From the NCBI GenBank assembly GCA_964036275.1, contig OZ038433.1, positions 18,296,257-18,360,256 of the forward strand: 64,000 bases of DNA, given 5' to 3'. Below are positions 46,002 to 58,900 of this stretch, in pieces. Made by a program: the position numbers and the translations under genes. How positions within the stretch are numbered: the first letter of the stretch is position 1; each line of letters starts with the position of its first letter. The notes beneath the pieces are model-generated. The model saw only the letters and a list, made by a program, of their open reading frames with translations. It was not told where the DNA came from and did no database searches. The stretch is from Litoditis marina. Taxonomy: Eukaryota; Nematoda; Chromadorea; Rhabditida; Rhabditidae.

Positions 46002-49000
46002 TCACACTCTACTTCCTCTCCTATTGGGACTGGACTTCTTCCTCTCCAACTCCAGTTCAGTATCTTCCTCACTACTGCTGTCCACGTGGTTCTTCCTCAC
46101 CACCATCTCCACTTCATCCACTGAAGTCGTTCGCTTCAACGAACCGGTTCGACCGCCGCCCAGCGAATTCTGAAATACCCATATATTAATTGAAATTTTC
46201 ACTTATCAGGCATAACATTTTAGGCTTTATGGGCAAATAATTCATTGATTTGATATGAACTCTTATTCACCACATTGTGCCATAAATCGACAGGTCCTGC
46301 ACAACTCTCACCAACAATGCAACAATTGCTGCGGATAATTGCGTGCGGCAGTACCACAGTAGCCGCATCAGATACAAAATGTTGCCTGCGATGAACAACA
46401 TGAACATTTCGTATGAATACTTTTGAGATTCGATTACTCTGTTGAATAAACGTAACCTATGCACAATTGTTTCTCGAATGACAAATAGCTGTATAGCGGT
46501 ACATAATCACTGTCCCAACTTACAGTTCGTCATTTGTCGACAGATCGGGTGTAGTACAAAAAACTTTTGTAATTGAACAATAAAAACGTAGTCTAAACGT
46601 ACCCTGGGATTGCGGATTCTCGGTCCATCGGGGGTGGTGTGTTCACTGCTTTTCTTCGACGATGCATTACTCGTATGACTATTCGGTTCTCCGGTCAACA
46701 ACGGGAGAATACGGTCCATTTGCTTCAGGGCTCTGGAGAAGAGAAGGATAACAGAGGGGAATATTGTGTACGAAACTAATAGACTAATAATACAACTTAA
46801 TACAGGTTGGTGACACATAGTTGTGCAGAAAGAATAGTTGAGAAGGTATTATATTATCCCGTCACCAACTACCAACGACCGAAAATCATTATAAACCTCA
46901 CAAGTCATGGATCTCCCTAGCATATCTTCAGTTAGCTAACCGAATCATAGCTTCCATTAGAACAAATGCATGCCAATCGGTGACCAGTTTTCAACCCAGC
47001 CACTTTCGACTTTCGAGTGTGGCTAGGTGTGATAAATATACTGATCAGGTGAATACAGCCACTTTTTTATTTACCCACTACTAAGCCCAGATCTTGCTTC
47101 AATTTGATGTGCATTGAAAAAAAAGAACATACTTTACCATAAAAATACCCCCCCCCCCCCCCAGAAAAAACGGACTCAACAAAATAGAAGATAATAATAC
47201 TTGTATAACACCAAAAAAATCGAATTAAATTAGGAACCCCCCCCCCCCCCAATGTCATAATCCCCACCTCCTCTGCTCCTCTATCGCATAATGACTTCTC
47301 CATAGGGCCGCCACGAGTTCCGTCGTGAAGACGACATCCGCGTGTTGGGCGATCAACTGCAGCAGAAACAGACCGTCCAGACCCAGATACAAATCGATGA
47401 ACTTGTCCACGTGCTCGCGGTCGGCTGAAAAACGGGGGGAATCAAATATGAAGGGAGGCGAGAGCAGGACAATTTAACACTGTACTGTTGAATGACCAAA
47501 ATCAATACAACACGGAGTATGACAGAACTGAGACATAAAAACCGAAAAACATTCAATTCTGATTAGTTTTCTTGGGAACAACCCGTTTTTGCCCACATTT
47601 CTAATAATTCCACCGGAAAGAAGTTTTTTGGACCATACTGGCTATTTCGAGTCAGAGCGCGACGAGTATAGTCGACAACTAGAAAATTTCAAGAGAAACC
47701 CACTTTCGTCATTCTTATCGAACGGCGTCTCGCACATTTCCAGATGATTTATGATGAAGTGTTCCTTCGATGTTTCACTGAAGATGGAAAACGCCCAACT
47801 GAACAGGTTACATGTGGTGAGAGCGCCCAGAATGAGATACCTGTAATGAAAACTCTGAAAACTACAGTGAAAGAAGAAATATTTGCTCTCCCAGTCCACC
47901 ACCACTCAATTGCGATAGCCCTGATAAGATGAATACAACAATTCTAGATAGAGCTGACTTGTTTTGTTCGCCTACAAAGGTCAGCAAACTGATTTTTCGT
48001 ATCGGAACTTTTCCACTTCAAAAGGAAGTGTGATCTACTCATCAAAAATAGCTAGGTTCCTAAGACATTAGTGATACCTTCACTTCTTTACTAGCTATAA
48101 AACTGTAAATGGTAACTACAACTTCAACACCACTGGAAAAACAAACAACGAAGAAAACTAAGACTTCTGACATGTAACTGACCATGCCCACAGAATGATG
48201 AAGATCTTCTCCGTGATAATATTGAGAAGAAGTACACACTGAACGGTGTGCACCTGCAGATTCCCCATCTCGCGAACCTGAAATCATCAAATGAACAACA
48301 ACCCGTTCACGCTGTTGGAAACCACAAGAACTTCGTTTCAAGGTCAAGCCAACAATTTATAGAACAAGGCACTCATAACTGTCACTCGCTCTGCGGAGAA
48401 AATGGTATAGAACGGACGGCGAATTCTTTCTTTGACCCGATACTTCGTTAACCCTAGCAGTTAAACATTAACCGGGTTACCTGGTTAACCCTTTTGTTAA
48501 CCACTTGGTAATCCCGAATTTCCCCCAAAACACAGTGTAAAAGAGGATTACAAAAGGGGTCAACAAAATAGTTAACCATGTAACCCGGTTAGGGTTAACG
48601 TTAACGAAATACCCGGTTCCTTGTGGAATTGGCAGGACAGGTGATGAAACCGAGAAAAACACCAAGGTGTCATTGATGGTGTTCGTGAAAAGTACTTATT
48701 CTCATTTCTCAATCGCAATACTGGTAATAAGTAAACAGGAAATAATAAAAGTTAGTAAAAAAGTACCTATAAGTAATTGCAAGTAATAACCGTACCTCGA
48801 AGTCGCACATGGTTACCCGTGGGAACAACCCGCTGTCCTTCCACGTCTCATTCCCCGCCCACAACGAATGCCACACATCGAAACCCATCAGGTGAAGACC
48901 GTCCTCTTTTGGCAGCAAATACCTGGAGGCAAACACCAGTATAGTGCTCAAAAGAGAAGCCGTCTTCTGATGTAAATAAGTGAAACTACATGTATTTGTA

Positions 49001-51184
49001 TGTTTTCTCAGAAAGGGAGGAGGAAGCCCGTTTTGAAATACATTGGCTATTCGGACAGCTTGTCTGGAGGATGTCTCGAGGGGATGACGACGGAGATTAT
49101 TAGATATTCTCGAATTTTACAAATCCTAATACGAACGATGCAGTCATTGAAATCCGGAACGAGTTACGACTCACTATTAAATTAACAACTTCACAGCTGT
49201 GAGTCAATTCCGCAAGGTGCAGATGACAAACCTGTCTTCAACATTCTCAGACTCTGACTATCGAGGTACCGAAAAAAGAGGAAACCTGCAAAAATTGAAC
49301 GCAATTACACAATAACAATTTACGTACCTTGTGAGCAGTTTCGTTTGCATTCCGACATTCAGAAGAAACGCGAATTTGGCCACGAAATAGATGAACACCA
49401 CGTAATACGACGAATACTTCACGTTCAAAAACCGCATAAACTTGTGTGGGACGAGATTACGCTGAAACGGGAAACAATATACATATAATAAAAAACTAGG
49501 TAACAATCAAACACTTATCACATTTTTTAAAAGTGAAACCGAAACCGAATTTTAGAGCGCAGAACGCTACATTCTTCAGTAGAATAGAAAGCCACACATT
49601 TTTTCATAATTTCCATTCCAGTGATAACGTGGAACGTTCGTTCACAAAATGATATGAATGTAATTCAAATAGAAATAACAAGAACAGTTATTGAATAAAT
49701 AATAGGCAAAACACTATTATTTAGTTAGAAATATAATACTGTTACAATATGGCAAACGTACCGTTTTGAGTCTTTTCTGGAAGCGAAGCGCTCCTTGTAG
49801 ATGGACACAGAGCGATTCCACATTCGACTTCTTCACGTCGGGAACAGCATTGTGGTCGTCACTGGCCAGACGAAGAATCTCACCCACTCGCATACCTACA
49901 ACAAGGAATACTTATAACAGCAGAACAGAGAGCGGGTTTTTGGATAAACTTCATTTTTGAGCATTCGTCCTCAAAGTTTTTTAATACATGAACACTCTTG
50001 CAAACTACACTTATTCAACCAATTCAACATATACTGCATCGTTCCCATTGTCGTTTCAGGAAATAGTTTCAATAACGTGATCAGAAAATAGTATACATTT
50101 CGTCATTCGACGAAAGAGAAACATACACGTCGGTTTGTAAAATCTTACGAGCTTACGACCTTTATCCAACAAATGATAGAAACTAACCACTCTGACTAGC
50201 GAAGTACTTCCAGATCATACAAGGTAATTTGAAACACGCCGCCTCGAAGAGAAGGAAAAATGGCATCCATTGATAGTAGGAAATCTGAGGTTCCACACGA
50301 TGAGAACATAAGGAGTCATACAAAAACAGACGCTTTCGGGCGGGAATAAAATATCATTTTTTAAATTGACAATTGCTCCATCTCGAGAGTCCTGTTTTTA
50401 AATAAGTTAATCTTCCCCAGGAAACATCAAGTAAGTTCTGACCTGTTTAGTAGGTGTATGATCCTCCTTCGTATTGGCATATTCATCCGTGGGCGGAACA
50501 AAATAGGTATCCATTGACCAACAGTAGTTCTCCGCATACTGAAACAAACAACTATACAAGTACTACCAATGTTCAATGTAAGTAAGATTACCTGCAATTC
50601 GGCGAGGTTAAATCTAATGCCATACTAGTCAACGAGGTTACCAAAAATTTGAGTAACCGCTGACCGTCTGAACTGTTGTATTTCTATTTCATCAAGTCGA
50701 ATAAGTCGGTTCTTTTTATGTGTACAGTGTGATTCACCCCAATCAGAGCTTCCATATATTTCCTTCAACTGAGCTCTCACTGTTGTAGGAGCATTGTAGC
50801 ATCGTCAAAAACGTAAACGAAAACTAATCACCCAACCCCAAATGGTACGAATATTGACCAAAAAATAACCAATTTCCAATTTCATAATTTTGACAGAAAA
50901 AATATTAAAATGTCCCAAATTAGCGAATAGGAGTTAGGAGACCATTTTTTCTGGCTGTTTAGGCAAGTTCTCCGGAATATGAGACTGACCTGAGCCCATG
51001 CGCTGGTGAAATCGGGAGGAACCATACACTCGATTGGCTTTCCACCAAATTGTTTCCATGAAACGAGAACCGCGAAACCAATCAGAAGATTTGAGGTGAC
51101 AAACGAGTGGAGACTGGCTATCAAATCCTGTGCCCCCGCTTGATTTGTGTAGGGCACAGTATTCAAAACACGGAATATAAACAT
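46002..51184 (-). CDS. inx-7: Innexin gap-junction channel subunit, 489 aa, 11 exons
   Basis: Exons 5' to 3': 50990-51184, 50443-50538, 50188-50284, 49762-49895, 49328-49461, 48796-48922, 48183-48277, 47704-47840, 47268-47424, 46603-46732, 46002-46169; phases fit. It forms invertebrate gap junctions or hemichannels in the plasma membrane. Visible hallmarks: [20 protein letters not shown] (TM1), first-loop cysteines in IECMVP and ENYCWSM, and the innexin signature [13 protein letters not shown] (TM2). Next come [15 protein letters not shown] (TM3), second-loop [10 protein letters not shown] with VQC, and [17 protein letters not shown] (TM4). The conserved cytoplasmic [14 protein letters not shown] helix follows, then an acidic/serine-rich tail ([12 protein letters not shown]). 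TTTCAG ends one base before the ATG, fitting trans-splicing. The symbol rests on position next to rps-25 (from memory, K02B2.4/K02B2.5 in C. elegans), not on alignment. Confidence 0.9.
48447..48616. repeat. GGTTAACC-rich inverted repeat in innexin intron 6
   Basis: CGTTAACCCTAGCAGTTAA, ACCGGGTTACCTGGTTAACC and later GGTTAACC/TAACCCGGTTAGGGTTAACG make overlapping inverted segments around a central CCCCC region. Probably a small palindromic element. Confidence 0.6.
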
Positions 51185-52215
51185 TCTGAAATCAGAGATC
51201 ATTAGAGAATGGTTTGACAAGTACCAAAACAGTTAATGGAGGAATATAAAATGAATTCAAAATACTATACGTGCTATTTTAGACATGAGAGTTTCGTTTA
51301 TCCCTTCTGGTGTTGAATTACGTACATAATTTAGCTCAGCTAGGAATGTTTTTTAGTTTAGTAGATAGTCTGTAAATGCTAAATGCAAATAAAGAATAAA
51401 TACTTTAATAATAACACGACTAATATTGTGTTGGAATTTTTAGCACATGGAGCATCATGAAAAACGGGAGAGGGGGGCAATTTCAGAAAGGCGGAGAAAA
51501 GCAAACAAGACGCACAAAGGGTACCCGAGGTGTCAGTAGAGCGCATACTCCACGCATATGATAATCCTTTGATTCCGTGACATTTGACGTCTCCACAGGT
51601 TATTTTTACAAAGTCAACGTAATTCAGACAGTCGCAAACAATATGCCAGAAAACTGCGAATATTCAATACCCAACCGCCAGAACTTAAAAGTACGTTTCA
51701 AGATAAAATGGCATTTGGAAAACGTTTTAGAAATGAATTTGGAAGCTGGCTGTAGCTATTTATACGAGAGAAAATAAGAAAAGCACAAAAAGTGCGAAGT
51801 ATACCAAAATACAAATCTACTTATTAATTTCAACCTGTTTCTTCCTAGTAAGGGATGTGACATTGTAACTACTGTAAGTTTTAAGCTAAGCGAATGCTGA
51901 GGAAGGATGATAGAGTTGTCCGGATACGAATCCGCCAAACGGCTCTCCCCAAGAAGCATAGAATTGCAACATCTTCTAACCCAAGAACCTGGTAGATTTT
52001 ATTAACTCCTCTTTGGCCAAGAAGGCTATCTAGACTTGAGACAATACCAATGTAATTCTGACACTCACATTCAATATGCCAAAAAACTGCGAATCTTTAA
52101 TACCCAACACAGTCCACCGAACAAACTATTTCGATATTGTGAGAACAGACACGAATGTAAATGAGAACAAGAAATACAAAGATGTTTATTAGACACCCAT
52201 AACAGATAACAATGT
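51185..52215. other. Intergenic between innexin start and rps-25 end; short duplicated segment
   Basis: A ~60-bp segment containing CAATATGCCA-AAAACTGCGAAT-TAATACCCAAC occurs at about 51618-51680 and again at 52050-52112, diverged by several bases. The rps-25 polyadenylation signal (AATAAA on the minus strand) is at 52185-52190. No gene seen. Confidence 0.5.
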
Positions 52216-53050
52216 TCACTCAACAATGACATCGGCTTCCTTGGTTGCCCTCGTGTACACGAGTTGGCCTCCGTGGTGGACGATGCACTTGACGAGTCCC
52301 TTAGCTTGCATCTCGCGAAGTCCAGCCTTAGCGAGAGAAGCACGGACCTTCAGACGCTCGGAAACGACTGATGGGGTGATGAGCTTGTAGGTGATGACCT
52401 GAAATGAGATAAGTGAATCCGAATACAGCCGCCGACTATCATAATAGTCATGGTACGAAAAGATTACGAAAGGAAGATGAACTCTATGAACTCAAATTAG
52501 AACGGTCATATACTTGCACCTTGTAATATTAATCAAAAAGAATCACAAAGTTGCGAGTTAGGAGGCATGAAATGACTGGTCTAGTGAATAACTGTTGAGC
52601 AAACTTATCACAAAACGGCGATCAGCCTTAACGAACTTCCTAGAGTTATCCAGCCTGTTGGTATTTGCCTAGTTATTTTTACAATCACACTGTAGAAAAG
52701 TATTCTTCATGGATAACGAGAACAACCTTAACTACTGGGAAACACTGGCTTTTGTTATCATGAACAGTGAGACTATTCTGAGAAAAAAAGGAAAGGAGCA
52801 ATATACAAGTTCTAAACCAAATTCAAGAATAGGATAAGAAGAAGACAATCCAATGAGAATAAAAACTAACCTCCTTGTAAAGCTTGTCGTAAGTGGCCTG
52901 GTCGAAGAGAACCATGTTGTTGAGCTTGTCTCTGACCTTTCCCTTGGACCACTTCTTCTTCTTGGCCTTTCCACCTCCTCCGTCCTTCTTTTTGCCGGGG
53001 GGAGCTTTGCCTCCCTTGGGATCCTTCCCCTTTGCTGCCTTAGGTGGCAT
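52216..53050 (-). CDS. rps-25: 40S ribosomal protein S25 (eS25), 120 aa
   Basis: Two exons in phase: 52871-53050 and 52216-52398. The N-terminus is the typical Lys/Gly/Pro-rich tail ([30 protein letters not shown]). A winged-helix core follows: [35 protein letters not shown] and [17 protein letters not shown], ending with [12 protein letters not shown]. It is a component of the small ribosomal subunit head, near the E site. Length is close to that usual for animal eS25. A polyadenylation signal lies 26 bp after the stop. TTTTTATAG a few bases before the ATG is a possible trans-splice site. The 472-bp intron was inspected for box C/D snoRNA motifs and none was convincing. Confidence 0.97.
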
Positions 53051-54043
53051 CTTACCTATAAAAAGTATTTTGAAAAAAAATGGAATCGATAGAAGTTTCA
53101 ATCAACCCGAAGAAGCATAATTCACACAATGTGTTAAGGATGGTACAATTTCCAAATTACACTTTTTGAAATCCATACAAGTCAAATTATATTATCCAAA
53201 TGTAGCTTTTCGAAAACCTATAAGTAAAAACCTTTTTTTTTCAAAAACGTCCAATGATATATTTTTCTAAACGTTTCAGACTCTTTTACCATTCAAATGA
53301 GTTCAATACACGTAAAAACAACGCATTAAACAAACTCAATACTAAATAATACATACTTCAACACGAGGGGAAAATTTTAGGTAACTGAGAAAAATAGGCC
53401 TCCAATCTTGGTTCAAACCAGTTTACTGTAGCAAAGAAGTGCACCGCGGGACTCTTTTCTTTATGCGCCGGAGACAGTCCTTTAATTAAACGGAGCGCGT
53501 TGAATAGGCGCGCTAAGGCAACGGCGGGCTGCTAGCCAGCTAGCAAATGGCTAGCAAGCGCTGGGCTGCTAGCTGGCTGCTAGCCCAGCGCACTTTTGAG
53601 CGCCCTCTGGCTAGCAGCTAGCTAGCTGAATGTGCTTTTGAAAAGGGGCTTTTCCCTTCGATAATAGGGTCCTTTTAATTAAACTGAATATTTTCTTGAC
53701 ATTTTTAGGATTGGTGAATACACATAAACGCAGTAAACATGAAATTTTATTCAGACTCATATTTATTACAGAAAACAACGGCAATAGCCAAACAAGATAA
53801 TACAATAATTTGAGCACATAGGATTCGGGTAACAAAACACAACATATCTCGTTCAAGAGACTATAGCAGAGATCCAAATTCGACATGATAAAAATGAGTG
53901 TAGGCAACATGAGAATGTTAAACTTAGACAGAATATAACATGGAATCGACTAATATTATCGAATAAGTTGCTTATAATTCCAAATTCTGTATATGTCAAA
54001 GAACTAGATGTTTGCCTAGCGGTACGATCACTAGAAAGTCTAA
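53051..54043. other. Intergenic with CTAGC-rich palindromic repeat
   Basis: 53528-53630 is a cluster of GCTAGC/GCTGGC palindromes (GGCTGCTAGCCAGCTAGC, AGCTAGCTAGC). A related segment lies at 55645-55735. No gene recognised. Confidence 0.6.
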
Positions 54044-55016
54044 TTAAAATGACAGAGGTGCAGCTGTGCATCGTGCAAAGACAATCAAAGAGGAAACTAA
54101 ACAGAGGTGCAAGAGCCCTATTCTGGAGCGCTGGAGAATGAGCGGATCTTCCGACAGAGGATTCATGAGGGCTATTTGATCTGCGGACCGTTCCGGCTTG
54201 TCTGAGGATGTCCACTGCGCTGAAAACAGTGAAGAAGTACTTTAGTTTTATGGAAATATGTGAAAATGAATCATAATGTTTTTTTAATTCATGCTCCAAA
54301 ACTTGAGTGGCAAGAGGCTAGCAGCATACACTTGATTTGCACCTACCACCTAGTATCAGTAGGTTGAATTGAACATACTACATACCTTTTGAGGGATTCC
54401 GTTGATATAGTTCTCGTGATCGGAACGGCGAAAGTCGTTCCTATAAAAAGTACAGGTTGAATTAAAAGTTTTTATATTCATCAAAGAATATAACGTGTCA
54501 TTTGTTTTTAAAACGGGAGACCACAGGTTGCACGCCGTGCAACTATTCGATGAGAGAGAGAGAGGGGGGGGGGGGTGGTCGTAAGTCCCTAGAAGGGCAA
54601 AAAAGTTAGAAATTAGCCAGATTTCTAGTATTTCTACACTTTTCGATGAATTTTCAGAACATTGGGGAGAATATTACGTGTTAATGGGTAAGTTCCAACC
54701 CATTAGAAAATAGATTAGAACTTACGCTAATGGCTTTCTGCAGCGCGTCATTCCTCGAAGTATCCTTCCACGTTGATCTTGAAGTTCGCACTTCAGCCTC
54801 CAGCCAGGGCACACTCACGTTGTTGGAAACATTACCCGTGACCAGCACCTTAAAATCTTTCGTGTGACAATATAAAGTGATAATAATCACAACAAACATG
54901 TGGATCATCAAAGGCAAAATAGAGTAAAATTGTTTGTCCGGATAATCCCTATGAATAGAAAAGCGAACTTCACCAGTATCGCTAAAACATGCCGATTTTG
55001 AATACATAACCACGTA
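54044..55016 (-). CDS. Unrecognised membrane protein, last three exons (N-terminus unresolved)
   Basis: Exons 54726-55016, 54386-54440 and 54044-54219 join in phase and end in TAA. The first has a short extracellular-looking stretch (RFSIHRDYPDKQ), one strong membrane segment (LPLMIHMFVVIIITLY), then FKVLVTGNVSNN with two possible glycosylation sites. The last has a polar part (SDKPERSADQIALMN) and a hydrophobic C-terminus (LLHLCLVSSLIVFA), which could be a second membrane segment. Upstream, 55125-55384 is open on the minus strand with a hydrophobic start (SCLLFLLQD, NIVLLFLHLY) and could be the N-terminal exon. Its donors do not match the required phase, so I leave it out. No family recognised. 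It is divergent from gex-3, with about 1 kb between. Confidence 0.5.
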
Positions 55017-55644
55017 CTGAAGTTGATATACGGGTCCTTTTTTGCCGAATAGCCGAATAATCGCGAAAAAGTGGAATAATGATTAAAATACCGTAAAAGT
55101 GAGACCAGTTCGACAAACTAATAAAACTAGCATTCGTTTTCTTTCCTACAGTGAAGAGTGAACATACCATACTCAATTTCTGCGCCTCCACCTTCGAAGT
55201 GGTATGGAATCAAATGCTCATTTGATATCGGAGCGCCATGAGAAGAGCGCGTAGCAGAATTAGCCGGCTGACTCGAACGTTTGACGACGACCCTCAAACT
55301 TGAGGAATGATATAGGTGCAAAAATAGTAATACTATATTACAGAGCAATGAATCTTGGAGTAAAAAAAGTAAGCAACTAATCACACATAAATTGATCGTT
55401 ACATCCTGTTACTATCATGTATTATGTACAAAAGTATATGCGTAACAACATTAAGAGCAACCTGTGTTAACAATGGTACAAAATTATGAATATTCAACAA
55501 AATATCAAAAAAACATAACAACATTAAATCAAAAGTTCAGACAAACAGCTAAAATTGAAAATTGTGAAATTTTCATTCTAAATTGTAAAGGACTACGCCA
55601 TTTTATCGATTTATTATCAGGTCCTGCAACGAAAACTCGCTGTG

Positions 55645-55735
55645 TTGCTAGCCAGTTGCTAGCCAGTGCTAGCCAAAAAGTCAAAAATTTTAAAAATTTC
55701 GACTTTGCTAGCTGGCTAGCAGCCCGCCACTGCCT
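55645..55735. repeat. CTAGC-rich palindrome, second copy
   Basis: GTTGCTAGCCAGTTGCTAGCC ... TGCTAGCTGGCTAGCAGCCCG forms an inverted pair around AAATTTTTAAAATTT-like sequence. It is related to 53528-53630, and both carry the GCGGGC/GCCCGC end. Confidence 0.65.
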
Positions 55736-55997
55736 GAGCGATACTAATTTTTTTTAAATTATGTTTTTAAGAATTTTACATGTCGTTTTTATTTTTAAAT
55801 CTTCTTGAATAACCTCTCTGCAACCTATTTGAATTTATCGCTCCACGTTAGAGAACGTCAAAACTTTCTGTCCAGTAGTTATCCATGCGAAACATTTTCG
55901 ATATTCATTTGCTTATTTCGTGTGTGTTACATTATCAATTCAGTAGAAAGGAGCTCTTCAAAATAGGCTAATCTCCGCTGGGCGGGGGTACAGCAAA

Positions 55998-58900
55998 ATG
56001 GCGTTCAAAATGGAACCCAGTCAGTTGAAAATAGCTGAGAAGCTGGTGATATTGAACGATCGATCAGCAGGAATGCTCACTCGTCTATACAATATCAAGA
56101 AAGGATGCTCTGCAGGTGAAATACACTTCTTTTTCTGTATATGGGTGATACAATCAATAAGTTCAAAGAATAGCATTAAGTAAGTTAACCGATTGTTGGT
56201 TGTACGGGGTGAAATATGCGGGACGAGAAGTTGCGCGTTTTGCTTTTCATCGCATTGGATGGAGACAATAATTGAACAATCAAATCAAATTTCAATGAAA
56301 TCAATTTCTAGACGGCTAACCGCAACCTAACAATAGTTCAGAGTAATTGAAATTCATTGTATTTATAGGGTATTATTTTCAGAATCGAAATCTAAGCCGT
56401 CGTTTTTAACCGACAAACAAATGGAAAGCGCCGTGAAACATATCGTGAGGAAGTTCCCGGTAGTAGATACCAGATCCAACTCGGTGAGTTGTGTTCAAAT
56501 TCTTATCTCGTTTTATGGTAGTAGCAAGTGCTTTGTAGAGTTAAACTTACAATAACATGCTGTTTCTAGATGCCATACATGCACAATCACATATTCTAAA
56601 TGTTTTGAAATTAAACCTCATTTTGTATTGGATATAAATTGAAGTGAATTGGTTTATTACTTTTTGTATATTTCAGTCAACGTTTTCTTATGCGGCTTCC
56701 ATGAAAGACGAGATCATGCGTTCCCTCTCTTTGTACTACTACACATTCGCTGATTTGATGGATCTGAAGGATAACATCATGCAGTTGTTGACGACAATGG
56801 ACGCATGCCAATGTCATCTCGATATTGTAAGTTCTTTTTGATACTTCTATACGCCAGTAAGAATCCGCGGTTTGAAATGAAACTAGGGAACTCGTTCTGA
56901 TAGTAAAGTAGGTTTCCGTCATAATTTGTTTAGGGATAGGGATTGGCGGGTTCGGGTCATCCTTTGTGTGAATTCAGAACTTTGTTATCGCACTCCCCCG
57001 AAAATAGTTTAATTTTTATTCTTAAACTGGCGCTCATAAACCTGGTTGTCACCAATGTTATCATAACCATATCGATATTTACTGCTTCGTATTTCAGACG
57101 CTCAACTATGATTTGACCGCTGGATACTTGAATCTGGTGGTGAATATGATTTCTCTGATGATCCTCTTGTCACGAGTGGACGATAGGAAGATCGTCTTGG
57201 GTTGGTCACTTTATTTTGTTATGTTTGTTCTCAATATTTATGGGGAATTTGGAGTTTTCAAAAGCTGAAGTAAGGTGATGGTTCTTCATTTTATGGAGCT
57301 CCCCTTTCCCAACCTTTTAGAGGTATTAGGTCTTAAAATATCTCATCTTGTGTTTCCAATATAGGGGCTGTTTTTCAGACAAACTTGGAGAAATATTTTA
57401 GTGTTTAGGCCAAATTTGAATAGTTAGAGCATTTTCACCGATAAACAGGTTTGTTTTCAAGGAAAAGTCAACCTCACCAGTATGTGGTTGTGTCTTTAAT
57501 GCCTTATAACTCATAACTAGACTGAGTTTTCAGGTCTGTTCAATGCTGCCTATGATCTGTCGAATGGTCAGAGCGAGGCCTCCTTTCCCCGACTAGGACA
57601 GATGATCCTCGACTATGACCAGCCACTCAAGAAGCTCAGCGAGGATTTGGGTCCATTGAACAGGGTGAGTTCATCATAATCAATAATTTCTGGTCGTGTT
57701 ATCTCGGATACTCAATTATCATAATGAAGAGTCTTCATTCATTTATTGCCTGAAGAAGAACCGTTTTTGTACTCACTAGAACTAGACCAGAAATGATAGT
57801 CTTTAGAAACCCGTTTGAACAAGACAGAAATCTCAGAAAAACCAGCTGCTATATAAAGTGATTGAATGAACATGTATGAGCTTTAAGTTCTAATAGCTAG
57901 GCTTTGTCAGTGTGTCACACAATTTCCGAAACTTGTTCGTCATATTGGGTTAACTGAAAAGTTATTTTGTCCAATCAATAATGGTTCACTTAGTTGATGC
58001 ATTCCGCCCTGGTCTCCCTCTCGCCCGTGTATCTGCGGCGAAATATCACCGCCGATAGTTGGAGGAAAGCCCAGATTCTCTCCCTGACGGCCAATCCACA
58101 ACAGATTCTCTACGCAGCACAGACTGACACGGTACGCACCAAATCCCCTTGGGGTTATGCCTTATATACGTCTTACGAGCCTATTCAGCTGTTCAAAAAA
58201 ATATGAATCGAATTGTGGGTTGGGTTTAATAGTGGTTTCTAGTAAGCGAACTGTTACAATCATCAGCACTTTCTTGAAATACACCCTCTTTGGGAATAGT
58301 TGGGATATTGTCCAAATTGGAGTCTGTTATTCGACTTAATTATCGAATCTATAATAGGTTCCCAGACTTGAAAATGTTAACTTCTCGACATGAGGTAAGT
58401 TTTCTTTCAATGTTTCTTGAAGCTGGAAGGTTCTAGTGGATTCTTATTCATAAATGAAGTTTCGATGTTCAACTGCCGGGGCCATTCGTCACTTGTAAGT
58501 ATCTAGTGTTTTATGTTTTGGTTTTCAGATATCGTGTGAGTATTTGTCCCTGGATGTCATGGATAGGTGGATTGTTTGTAAGTTCATTTGTTCAATTTTC
58601 TTTTTCTCTTTTTGGCTCTTATCATGACCAAGAGACCAAGACCTCACACAATGGTGGGGATCTTACATTTTCAACCCTTTCTACTCTCTGAAAACAGATC
58701 AATCATTTGTTCCATACACCAGCGAGGCTGTCCGAATAGTCTGAAGAATTCGAAAAACGGACTACTTTCTAGCCGAGAACATGAACATATGTCGACTTTT
58801 TTTGGAAAAATCCTGAATTTTTACGTGTTCACATCTGAAAACAGATACTTTTTTTTGGCTTAGTCCGACCTTGCTGGTGTATGATTCGTTCACATTTCGT

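Noticed and set aside
46267..46464. Minus-strand 65-codon frame with hydrophobic segments as an extra innexin exon
   Set aside because: It sits in the last innexin intron. The flanking exons already join in phase and innexins have no further membrane span there.
52399..52870. snoRNA in the rps-25 intron
   Set aside because: No convincing paired C/D boxes or H/ACA structure could be made out by eye.
57994..58206. Start of a separate protein at 57994
   Set aside because: It is exon 6 of gex-3 read past its donor, and the apparent start is a TTG codon inside the exon.
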